7,529 nucleotides of DNA from Rubritepida sp. (GTDB taxonomy: Bacteria; Pseudomonadota; Alphaproteobacteria; Acetobacterales; Acetobacteraceae). Of the stretch, positions 1 through 5,284 are shown one piece after another. The notes under the pieces are model-generated. The model was not told the DNA's origin and ran no database searches. It saw only the letters and a list, made by a program, of their open reading frames with translations. Within the stretch, counting starts at the first letter, position 1; each line of letters opens with the position of its first letter. The stretch is taken from the NCBI GenBank assembly GCA_014376425.1, contig JACMRO010000194.1:1-7529 (forward strand), in the 5' to 3' direction. Both the position numbers and the translations under genes were made by a program.

Positions 1-554
1 CCGGTGACGTTCCCGTCGCGCTGCAACGCCTCCATGATGCCGTGCGCGATGGCATGCTCCAGGTCCAACCCGGCGCCCAGTCCGCTGGTGATTGGCGTGA
101 TCAGCTGCGCCGGGCCATGCACCATCTGGTATGGGTAGGCGGCGATCCATTCCAGCGGCACCAGGGTGGCCGCGCCATCCGGCCAGCGCCGCGCCTCAAT
201 CCAGGGCATCACCAGCTCGGGCGTGTAGTGGCTGCCGGCAGGCAGGCAAAGCGTCAGCGGGTCGGTGACCGTGCGTTGCTTCGACAGGGCGGCATAGCTG
301 CCGGTGACCGGGGAGGTGTCGCGCACCCGGCGCTCGACGTGAACCTCCTCGCACAGCTCGCCCAGTGCGCCCACCTCCGCCTGGATCGCGCTGAAGCCAT
401 AGCCGTAGCCTGTGGTCGCGGGCTTGCCGGCGGCGATGAGGTTGGCCTGCACCACGGGTACGCCGGTGCGGTCCATGCCGTCGATGCGGAACAGGGTGAT
501 TTCGCCTTCACCCGCCAGGCTGTCGCGGAAGGCCGCGGCCACCGTCTCGAGCAT
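1..554 (-). CDS. YcaO-family ATP-dependent backbone-amide-activating protein, N-terminal part (runs off left edge)
   Basis: Reading the minus strand from an ATG at 554 gives 184 codons without a stop, leaving the window at base 1. Seen: a glycine-rich stretch GYGYGFSAIQAE (about residues 49-60), then GELCEE (65-70) matching the YcaO pattern of a helix with paired glutamates; a GSYAAL segment (85-90); and TSGLGAGLDLEHAIAHGIME (156-175) followed by ALQRD, matching the family block usually written NGLAAG..EA..HAL.E..ERD. Known for the family: YcaO domains bind ATP/Mg and phosphorylate a backbone amide, making azolines, thioamides or amidines; a few have other roles. The start is supported by the ATGA overlap with the preceding MBL gene, which implies translational coupling. 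Oddities: the second glutamate of the distal E-x-x-E pair is Gln178, and the family Asn before GLAAG appears replaced. The C-terminal half is not visible, so subfamily and substrate cannot be assigned. No precursor peptide or TfuA gene is in view. Confidence 0.85.
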   Translation of the reverse strand, partial: MLETVAAAFRDSLAGEGEITLFRIDGMDRTGVPVVQANLIAAGKPATTGYGYGFSAIQAEVGALGELCEEVHVERRVRDTSPVTGSYAALSKQRTVTDPLTLCLPAGSHYTPELVMPWIEARRWPDGAATLVPLEWIAAYPYQMVHGPAQLITPITSGLGAGLDLEHAIAHGIMEALQRDGNVT

Positions 555-1402
555 CACGGCCGCTCACCCGCCATGGTCCGCAACTGGCCGATCGGCACGC
601 GGCGGACGGCGGGGCGGCGGGCCAGCTGATCGTCCAGCAGCGCCAGGGCCATGGCGGTGTCGATGCCCGAAGCGTGCTCGAAGGGGGTGCAGATGGTGTC
701 GAAGGCGAGTGGCGCGATCACCTCGCGGTAGTGGCGCACTTCATCGGGGGACAACGGAATATCCTTGTGGAATGCCTTGTGGCTGGACACCGCCAGGTTG
801 TTGCCCTGTGCGTCCTGATCGACCTTGAACGCATCGCCGCAGAAGAGGATGCGCCGATCCGCATCATGCAGCGCGGCCTGGCCCTCGTAATGCCCGCCAA
901 GGTGATGAAGCGTCTGCCCAGGCCGCAATTCCAGCACGTCATCATAGGGCCAGGTGACGCGGAAGGCCTTGGTCATCCGAAGATCGTCCTTCTGGATGGC
1001 CACGACCTCCGGCTCGAACACGTCCTGCAATTGCCAGAGGGCGCCATAGCCGTGGCAGTGCGAGGCAGCCAGGAAGCGGATGCCGCCGAGGCGGCGGATC
1101 TCCTCCAGCATGGGCGGGGTGTAATAAGGCGCTGCTTCGAAGGCGATGTTGCCATCCGGGTGCAGCAGCAGCCAGCCGGTGCCGTTCAGCCCCAATGGGG
1201 GGCTGGTGGTGAAAGCGACCATTCCGCTGGAGACGTCGCGCCAGCTGCCGGTGAGGCCGGCGGCGACTTCCGCCTCACGCAGGAAGTGCCATCCGTCAGC
1301 CGGCAGATCGTTGCGCGTATCCTCGCAGACAGGGCAGGAAGTGGGGGCGAAGTGCCTCTGCCAGAAGCCGCAATGGGCACAGGCCCACGGAGTTAGCGCC
1401 AT
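554..1402 (-). CDS. MBL-fold metallo-hydrolase-like protein with N-terminal zinc ribbon
   Basis: The protein is 282 aa with no signal peptide, so probably cytoplasmic. Residues 8-26 form a rubredoxin-like knuckle pair (C8-x2-C11, C23-x2-C26). The rest looks like a metallo-beta-lactamase fold: SHCHGYGALWQL (114-125) sits where HxHxDH is expected, followed by GGHYEG (169-174, His171), LFCGDAFK (187-193... Asp190) and TPFEHA (239-244, His243). The three-His site is thus present, but the DH pair of the first motif is Tyr119-Gly120, so one metal site looks incomplete. Family knowledge: MBL proteins hydrolyse thioesters, esters, lactams or nucleic acids, or act on sulfur compounds; the substrate here is unknown. 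The reading frame stays open far upstream, but that part is antisense to chrA. Met at 1402 is chosen because the zinc ribbon begins right after it. No convincing Shine-Dalgarno precedes it. The stop overlaps the YcaO start (ATGA), so the two products probably work together. Confidence 0.85.
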   Translation of the reverse strand: MALTPWACAHCGFWQRHFAPTSCPVCEDTRNDLPADGWHFLREAEVAAGLTGSWRDVSSGMVAFTTSPPLGLNGTGWLLLHPDGNIAFEAAPYYTPPMLEEIRRLGGIRFLAASHCHGYGALWQLQDVFEPEVVAIQKDDLRMTKAFRVTWPYDDVLELRPGQTLHHLGGHYEGQAALHDADRRILFCGDAFKVDQDAQGNNLAVSSHKAFHKDIPLSPDEVRHYREVIAPLAFDTICTPFEHASGIDTAMALALLDDQLARRPAVRRVPIGQLRTMAGERP

Positions 1403-1442
1403 GCGGGCGGGACCAAGGCATTGTTTTGCATACTTTATGATG

Positions 1443-1460
1443 TGGGTAAGGTCTTCCCCA
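1443..1460. repeat. Near-perfect inverted repeat, possible operator
   Basis: TGGGTAAG and CTTCCCCA flank a 2-base centre (GT); 7 of 8 positions are complementary. It lies next to the AT-rich island and 41-58 bases before the MBL start, where a repressor site would be expected. The arm length is compatible with a dimeric regulator, but no regulator gene is visible and chance cannot be excluded. Confidence 0.25.
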
Positions 1461-1634
1461 TAGCAACACCCTGGCAGGACCGGCATGCCGGCTCCGCCCA
1501 CCGGGACAAACGCACCATAAATCCGATGGCCCCGTCGCCGGTCGAGGCTTCTTGCCGGTCGCCGCGGCCCCCTCGAACCTTGGCTGGTCAGCTTGAGGCA
1601 ATTACGGTTGCCGCCGGGCGCCCCGGAGTCGATC

Positions 1635-1676
1635 ATGACGCTGGCCATCGATGCCATAACCGAGGTGCTGCGATGA
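1635..1676 (+). CDS. Possible 13-codon leader peptide coupled to chrA
   Basis: ATG at 1635 opens a short frame encoding MTLAIDAITEVLR; its TGA (1674-1676) overlaps the chrA ATG as ATGA. A GGAG (1625-1628) stands 6 bases before the ATG, a reasonable ribosome site. The geometry suggests translational coupling. The same frame is open back to a TAA at 1518-1520, so it may instead be the tail of a degraded gene. There is no evidence that it is translated. Confidence 0.3.
   Translation: MTLAIDAITEVLR
1662..1666 (+). promoter_or_regulatory. Ribosome binding site of chrA
   Basis: GAGGT lies 6 bases before the ATG at 1673. It fixes the start there rather than at the earlier in-frame ATG at 1421, which lacks such a site and would add 84 residues unlike the family. 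Confidence 0.6.
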
Positions 1677-2983
1677 CCGCCACATTCCCCACCTTCAACC
1701 AGGCGCTGCGCGTCTGGGCACGCATCGGCTGCCTCAGCTTTGGCGGCCCGGCCGGGCAGATCGCCCTGATGCACCGCGAGGTGGTGGACGAGCGACGTTG
1801 GGTCAGTGACAGCCGCTTCCTGCACGCATTGAACTTTTGCACCCTGCTGCCGGGGCCCGAGGCGATGCAGCTGGCCACCTATCTGGGCTGGCTGATGCAT
1901 GGCGTGCGGGGCGGCGTGGCGGCCGGGCTGCTGTTTGTGCTGCCGGGCGCGCTGGTGATGCTGATCCTGAGCCTGATCTACGCGCTGCTGGGCGATGTGC
2001 CGATCGTAGCGGCTGTCTTCCTCGGGCTGAAATGCGCCGTGCTTGTGCTGGTGGTCGAAGCACTGCTGCGGGTGGCGAAGCGCGCGCTGCACGGCCCGGT
2101 GGCCTGGGCCACGGCGGCCGCGGCGTTTCTGGCCCTGGCGGCGTTCGGCCTGCCCTTCCCGGTGGTGGTGCTGGCGGCAGCGCTGCTGGGACTGGCGCTG
2201 CCTGAGCGTTTTACCGCCGGGGCGCATGGCCGCGCCGGTGCCGTGGTCGATAGCCTGCTGGACCAGCATCTGGCGGCAAATCCGGGCCATATCGCCAGCC
2301 TCACCACCGCCGCCCGCCGCGCCGGGCTGGTGGCGATCGCCCTGTGGGTCTGGCCGGTGGCGCTGCTGGTCCCGGTCGGCGGGGTATATTTCGACGTCGC
2401 CTGGTTCTTCTCCAAGATGTCGGTCGTCACCTTCGGCGGCGCCTATGCGGTGCTGGCCTACGTGGCGCAGGAGGCGGTGGAGCATTACCGCTGGCTTTCC
2501 GCCCCCGAAATGCTGGTGGGGCTGGGCCTGGCCGAGACCACTCCGGGCCCGCTCATTCTCGTGCTGCAGTTTGTGGGCTTCCTCGCCGGCTTTCGGCAGG
2601 ACGGCGTGTGGGGCGGCATTGCCGCCAGTGCGCTGACCTTGTGGGTCACCTTCCTGCCATGCTTCGCATGGATCTTCCTGGGCGCGCCCCATGTTGAGCG
2701 GCTGCATGATTCACCGCGGCTGAAGGGCGCGCTGGCGGCGGTGACGGCGGCGGTGGTGGGCGTCATCGCCAACCTGGCGCTGTGGTTCGCGCTGCGGGTG
2801 GTGTTCGCCCGGTTGGCGCCTGGCCCGCTGGGCTTCGAGGTGCCGGTGCTGGCGAGCGTCCAACCCCTGGCGCTGGCGCTGTCGCTGCTGGCGGCGGCCT
2901 GCATCTTCTGGTGGCGGATGGGGCTGCTGCGCACATTGGGCATTGCTGCTGGCGCCGCCGTGCTGGCCAGCGCGCTGTTGTGA
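1673..2983 (+). CDS. chrA: Chromate transporter family protein, long two-domain form
   Basis: The protein is 436 aa, about the usual length of bidomain ChrA proteins. The first CHR domain (about residues 8-180) has the hallmark SFGGPAGQIALMHREVV (22-38), then LLPGPEAMQLATYLGWLMHG (58-77) and a VLPGAL turn. The second domain (about 215-436) repeats the pattern with VTFGGAYAVLAYVAQ (252-266) and ETTPGPLILVLQFVGFLAG (288-306). Many hydrophobic segments indicate a polytopic inner-membrane protein. Known for the family: ChrA exports chromate, driven by the membrane potential, often in exchange for sulfate-like anions; some members have untested substrates. The gene stands alone: no ChrB regulator or other resistance gene is visible. 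It is divergent from the MBL/YcaO pair. The start follows a good ribosome site and the conserved N-terminal CHR motif falls at the expected distance. Confidence 0.92.
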   Translation: MTATFPTFNQALRVWARIGCLSFGGPAGQIALMHREVVDERRWVSDSRFLHALNFCTLLPGPEAMQLATYLGWLMHGVRGGVAAGLLFVLPGALVMLILSLIYALLGDVPIVAAVFLGLKCAVLVLVVEALLRVAKRALHGPVAWATAAAAFLALAAFGLPFPVVVLAAALLGLALPERFTAGAHGRAGAVVDSLLDQHLAANPGHIASLTTAARRAGLVAIALWVWPVALLVPVGGVYFDVAWFFSKMSVVTFGGAYAVLAYVAQEAVEHYRWLSAPEMLVGLGLAETTPGPLILVLQFVGFLAGFRQDGVWGGIAASALTLWVTFLPCFAWIFLGAPHVERLHDSPRLKGALAAVTAAVVGVIANLALWFALRVVFARLAPGPLGFEVPVLASVQPLALALSLLAAACIFWWRMGLLRTLGIAAGAAVLASALL

Positions 2984-2993
2984 CGGACCTGCG

Positions 2994-3021
2994 TTGACAC
3001 AAGCCGCGATTGCGCCATAAC
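2994..3021 (+). promoter_or_regulatory. Sigma70-like promoter of the tRNA-Tyr/tRNA-Gly unit
   Basis: TTGACA (2994-2999) is a perfect -35 hexamer. CATAAC (3016-3021) follows after 16 bases as a 4-of-6 -10 element. A start near 3028 would give a leader of about 30 bases before the first tRNA. It begins 11 bases after the chrA stop, so the tRNAs are probably transcribed independently of chrA. Confidence 0.55.
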
Positions 3022-3058
3022 CCGGCGCACCTGCTGCCCGGGCGTGCCCGGCTGCCGC

Positions 3059-3141
3059 GGAGGGGTGCCCGAGTGGCTAAAGGGGGCGGACTGTAAATCC
3101 GCTGGCTCACGCCTACGCTGGTTCGAATCCAGCCCCCTCCA
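3059..3141 (+). tRNA. tRNA-Tyr (anticodon GTA)
   Basis: Acceptor strands GGAGGGG (3059-3065) and CCCCTCC (3134-3140) pair fully, with discriminator A at 3141. The anticodon stem GCGGA/TCCGC encloses the loop CTGTAAA, giving anticodon GTA at 3093-3095. A long variable arm follows, as expected for a class II tRNA-Tyr in bacteria, and the T arm carries GGTTCGAATCC. A separate CCA tail is not encoded. Length is 83 bases. It is the first gene of a two-tRNA unit. Confidence 0.97.
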
Positions 3142-3221
3142 TTTCCTCGGCCGGATTGTGGCCCGGCGGCAGGTTTCTTGCGTGACGTTGGTGTGGCCTT
3201 TGTGATTTCCACCGGTCGCTC

Positions 3222-3292
3222 GCGGGTGTAGCTCAACGGTAGAGCCCCAGCCTTCCAAGCTGGTGGTGCGGGTTCGATTCCCGTCACCCGCT
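3222..3292 (+). tRNA. tRNA-Gly (anticodon TCC)
   Basis: Acceptor strands GCGGGTG (3222-3228) and CACCCGC (3285-3291) pair fully, with discriminator T at 3292. The anticodon stem CCAGC/GCTGG encloses CTTCCAA, so the anticodon is TCC at 3254-3256. The T loop has TTCGATT. Length is 71 bases and no CCA is encoded. An 80-base spacer separates it from tRNA-Tyr, with no strong promoter of its own, so co-transcription is likely. The start of the tuf remnant lies 46 bases downstream. Confidence 0.97.
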
Positions 3293-3338
3293 TTTCCGAC
3301 CGGCTCTCTGCAACACTTTTCAAGCGCGGCCCGGGCAG

Positions 3339-3793
3339 ATGGCCAAGGCAAAATCCCAGCAGAACCCTTACGGACACCGTGAAGACGACGGTCGCCGGCG
3401 TCGAGATGCTCCGCAAGCTGCTGGATAGTGGTCAGGCGGGCGATAACATCGGCGCGCTGCTGCGCGGAACGAATCGCGAGGGCGTCGAGCGTGGCCAGGT
3501 TCTGGCGGCGCTGAACTCGATCAAGCGGCACGCCAAGCTCAAGGCCGAGGCCTATGTGCTGACGAAGGAGGAGGGTGGTCGCCACACGCCATTCTTCACC
3601 AATCCGGCCGCAGTTTTACTTTCGCACGACGGCCGTAACCGGCGTGGTCACGCTACCGGTGGGGATGGTGATGCCCGGTGACCGTGCGAGTATGGACGTG
3701 ACGCCGATCGCGCCGATCGCGATGGGCGAGGGGCATCGGTTTGCGATCCGCGAAGGTGGCAACACCATGGGTGCGGGCGTCATCGCCAGCATC
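3339..3793 (+). pseudogene. tuf: Decayed elongation factor Tu gene (internal deletion, frameshift, lost stop)
   Basis: An ATG at 3339 encodes MAKAK, the usual EF-Tu N-terminus, and the next bases still resemble the tuf start. At about 3366-3373 the sequence jumps to a segment matching EF-Tu domains 2-3: TVKTTVAGVEM, RKLLDSGQAGDNIGALLRG, ERGQVLA and KEEGGRHTPFFTN. At about 3602-3606 a net loss of 2 bases shifts the frame; the next frame continues with RPQFYFRTTAVTG, VMPGD, PIAM, RFAIREGG and GAGVIASI, where EF-Tu would end, but no stop follows until 3902. The remnant is about 455 bases against about 1190 for a full gene, so the GTP-binding domain is essentially gone. The 5' ATG frame and the body frame also disagree. 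Many invariant residues are changed, for example KPGSIKPHT became ALNSIKRHA. A functional tuf must exist elsewhere. It follows tRNA-Tyr and tRNA-Gly, as tufB does in other bacteria. Confidence 0.93.
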
Positions 3794-3809
3794 TCGGTCG
3801 GAACCCCCG

Positions 3810-3838
3810 GGGAGGGGAGCAGAGCCCTGCGCCCTCCC
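3810..3838. repeat. GC-rich hairpin after the tuf remnant
   Basis: GGGAGGG (3810-3816) pairs with CCCTCCC (3832-3838), and GCAG (3819-3822) with CTGC (3827-3830) inside it, leaving an AGCC loop. No T tract follows on either strand. It lies 16 bases after the end of EF-Tu homology, so it may be the old tuf terminator or a secondary structure in the trailer of the hydrolase mRNA. Confidence 0.4.
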
Positions 3839-3862
3839 GTCGCTGGCGGCGCCCTTCGCGGT

Positions 3863-3895
3863 GAACGTGCCAGCCTGAGCCAGGCTGGCACGTTC
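3863..3895 (-). terminator. Strong hairpin after the minus-strand operon
   Basis: A perfect 15-bp inverted repeat, GAACGTGCCAGCCTG (3863-3877) with its complement at 3881-3895, encloses the 3-base loop AGC. It begins 5 bases beyond the hydrolase stop (3901-3903), the position of an intrinsic terminator for the minus-strand operon. There is no T run on either strand, so it may terminate poorly and instead protect the mRNA 3' end, or serve both directions. Confidence 0.6.
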
Positions 3896-3900
3896 GGCCG

Positions 3901-4683
3901 CTAAATGCCGTCCAACAGCGCGATGATCCGCTCGGGCACCGCCGCCTGCGCGTCATGCGGCACATCCATCTCCATGAAGCGCCAATTCGGCCCCTGCTTG
4001 CCGCGCGCCCGCACCCGGCTGGGCTCGATCGAGGCCAGCGCCGGGTTGGTGTAGGACACATAGGTGACGGGCCGGCCCGCGCCGGGCGGTGCCCGCAGCC
4101 GCAGCGGCGTGTCGTAGGTGCCGAAAGGGTGCGGCGTCAGGCGGCGGCCGAACCAGGCGCGCACGTCATCAGGCAACGGGAAGGCGGCCAGCGGCGGTAC
4201 CGGCAGGGCCACGCCGCCGCCCTGTTCGTTCACCGTCTGCCGCCGCGCCGCCTCGATGCCGGGCGGCAGCACGCTGAAGGCGGTCTCGCCATTCTCGGGC
4301 AGCAGCGCATCCAGGTAGACCAGGTGACGGATGCGTTCGGGCATGCGGTCTGCCACGCCGGTGACCGCGAAGCCGCCGAAGGAGTGGCCGACCAGGATGA
4401 CGTCGCGCAGCTCCTCCGCCTCCAGCACGCCGGCGATGTCGTCCACGAAGGTGTCGATAGTGATGGTGCGGGCCAGCAGGTGGCGGCGCTCGCCCAGGCC
4501 GGTCTGGGTGGGGGTGATTACCCGGTGCCCCTTGGCGCGCAGGCCGTCGGCGGTGAACTTCCAGATCCAGCCGCCGCCCCAGGCGCCGTGTACCAGCACG
4601 AAGGTCTTGGGTGCGGGCTGCGCCTGAGCAGTCGCGGCTGCAGCCAGCATAGCGGCGCCGGCGAAGATGGTTCTGCGTTCCAT
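3901..4683 (-). CDS. Exported alpha/beta hydrolase (esterase-like)
   Basis: The protein is 260 aa. The N-terminus MERRTIFAGAAMLAAAATAQ has paired arginines followed by a hydrophobic stretch and AQA (19-21), so it looks like a Tat-type signal with cleavage near residue 21. The mature part starts with VLVHGAWGGGW (29-39, oxyanion region), has the nucleophile elbow GHSFGG (99-104, Ser101), a plausible acid Asp125 in YLDALLP and a C-terminal His243 in VPHDAQ. This resembles the esterase group of alpha/beta hydrolases that includes plant methylesterase-like proteins and bacterial EstC-like enzymes; the substrate cannot be read from sequence. The frame extends upstream to 4743, but that part overlaps the cytochrome gene, and Met at 4683 directly precedes the signal peptide. 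The gap to the cytochrome stop is 13 bases, so the gene is the last of the pqqE operon. A role on a lactone or ester made by the dehydrogenase is only an idea. Confidence 0.88.
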   Translation of the reverse strand: MERRTIFAGAAMLAAAATAQAQPAPKTFVLVHGAWGGGWIWKFTADGLRAKGHRVITPTQTGLGERRHLLARTITIDTFVDDIAGVLEAEELRDVILVGHSFGGFAVTGVADRMPERIRHLVYLDALLPENGETAFSVLPPGIEAARRQTVNEQGGGVALPVPPLAAFPLPDDVRAWFGRRLTPHPFGTYDTPLRLRAPPGAGRPVTYVSYTNPALASIEPSRVRARGKQGPNWRFMEMDVPHDAQAAVPERIIALLDGI

Positions 4684-4696
4684 GGGTGGAGGTTTC

Positions 4697-5284
4697 CTAT
4701 TCCTGATGCGCCAGGAAGTGCGCCAATGCGCGGATATCGGCATCGGTGAGGCCGTATAAGAGGCCGTTCATGTTGGTATCGGTGCCGACGCGGCCGCCAT
4801 CGCGATATTCCACCAGCGTGTGCTCGAGGAAATCCTCGCGTTGGTGGTTGATGCGCGGGATGTTGGCGCGGCCGGCATAGGTGGCGGTGTGGCAGGCATT
4901 GCAATTGCGCGCCGCGGAAAGCTGCGCGCCGCGCGCCAGCAGGGCAGCGTCCGCCGGCCCGCGATCGGCGCGGCGGGTGCTGGGCTGGGATGCGAACCAG
5001 GCGGCCAGATCCTCGACCTGCTCATCGGTCAGGCCCTGCGCCGGCGCGGTCATCACCGGTACCCGGCGGATGGATTCGCGGAACAGGATCAGCTGCAATG
5101 TCAGGAACTCGGCCGGCTGGCCGGCCAGCGAGGGGATGATCGGCATTTCGGACACGCCGCCCGGGCCGTGGCATTGGGCGCAGTTGCGCTCCTCGGCCAC
5201 GGCCCGTCCACGGCCGGCATTCTGCGCGGCGGCCGGCAGCGAGAGGGCGGCGGCCAGTGCGGCCGCCGCCAGGGCACGTCGCAT
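4697..5284 (-). CDS. Periplasmic dihaem cytochrome c (c4-like)
   Basis: The protein is 195 aa. A signal peptide (about residues 1-21, ending LPAAAQ) sends it to the periplasm. Two haem-c sites are visible: CAQCH (35-39) and CNACH (128-132). Met78 in PVMTAPAQGLTDEQ and Met172 in TNMNGLLYGLTDADI are the likely sixth ligands, each followed by the LTDxxx..LA helix typical of class I domains. Two such domains in about 200 residues resembles cytochrome c4 and the cytochrome partners of quinoprotein dehydrogenases. Its ATG (5284) overlaps the stop of the dehydrogenase gene as TGATG; a GTG one codon earlier is an alternative. Coupling and function together suggest it receives electrons from that dehydrogenase and passes them to a terminal oxidase. 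The electron partner is inferred from position, not from a motif. Confidence 0.92.
   Translation of the reverse strand: MRRALAAAALAAALSLPAAAQNAGRGRAVAEERNCAQCHGPGGVSEMPIIPSLAGQPAEFLTLQLILFRESIRRVPVMTAPAQGLTDEQVEDLAAWFASQPSTRRADRGPADAALLARGAQLSAARNCNACHTATYAGRANIPRINHQREDFLEHTLVEYRDGGRVGTDTNMNGLLYGLTDADIRALAHFLAHQE

Larger units (their letters stand above)
1403..1672. other. Divergent intergenic region between the MBL/YcaO pair and chrA
   Basis: These 270 bases must carry the promoters for both directions. The only AT-rich island is 1419-1441; it contains TATGAT (1436-1441, plus) and TATGCA (1427-1432, minus) as weak -10 candidates, but neither has a recognisable -35 at the usual spacing. It is followed by a near-palindrome (1443-1460) and a perfect 12-bp palindrome CCGGCATGCCGG (1480-1491). 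The plus-strand frame that ends at 1676 is open from 1521, so a remnant of an older gene end cannot be excluded. No regulator gene is present. Confidence 0.5.

Noticed and set aside
42..828. Plus-strand open frames over the YcaO and MBL genes
   Set aside because: They are GC-driven shadows, with Arg/Gly/Ala-rich composition and no motif, whereas the minus strand shows family motifs throughout.
1403..2707. A 717-residue minus-strand frame that would extend the MBL protein far upstream
   Set aside because: The added 435 residues are low-complexity Gln/Arg/His-rich sequence antisense to chrA, which has clear membrane-protein motifs; the MBL protein starts naturally at 1402.
3038..3051. CCGGG-CGTG-CCCGG hairpin as the chrA terminator
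   Set aside because: The stem is only 5 bp with no T run, and it lies after the tRNA promoter, within the expected tRNA leader, so it would block the tRNAs; chance in GC-rich DNA is more likely.
2485..3585. Long minus-strand open frames across the tRNA region, with phrases such as GLDSNQRRREPADLQSAP and GIEPAPPAWKAGALPLSYTR
   Set aside because: These are the familiar spurious translations of the antisense strand of tRNA-Tyr and tRNA-Gly, continuing antisense to chrA and the tuf remnant; no ribosome site or domain supports them.
3222..3900. Integrated mobile element using the tRNA-Gly 3' end as an attachment site
   Set aside because: No repeat of the tRNA 3' end was seen downstream and there is no integrase or transposase; the following sequence is tuf-derived.
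3575..3904. A 109-codon plus-strand frame as a small new gene
   Set aside because: Its body is EF-Tu domain 3 in a shifted frame, and its tail is read-through into hairpin sequence; it belongs to the tuf pseudogene.
3955..4749. A 264-codon plus-strand frame opposite the alpha/beta hydrolase
   Set aside because: The minus strand has a signal peptide, GHSFGG and the catalytic residues; the plus translation has no recognisable feature.
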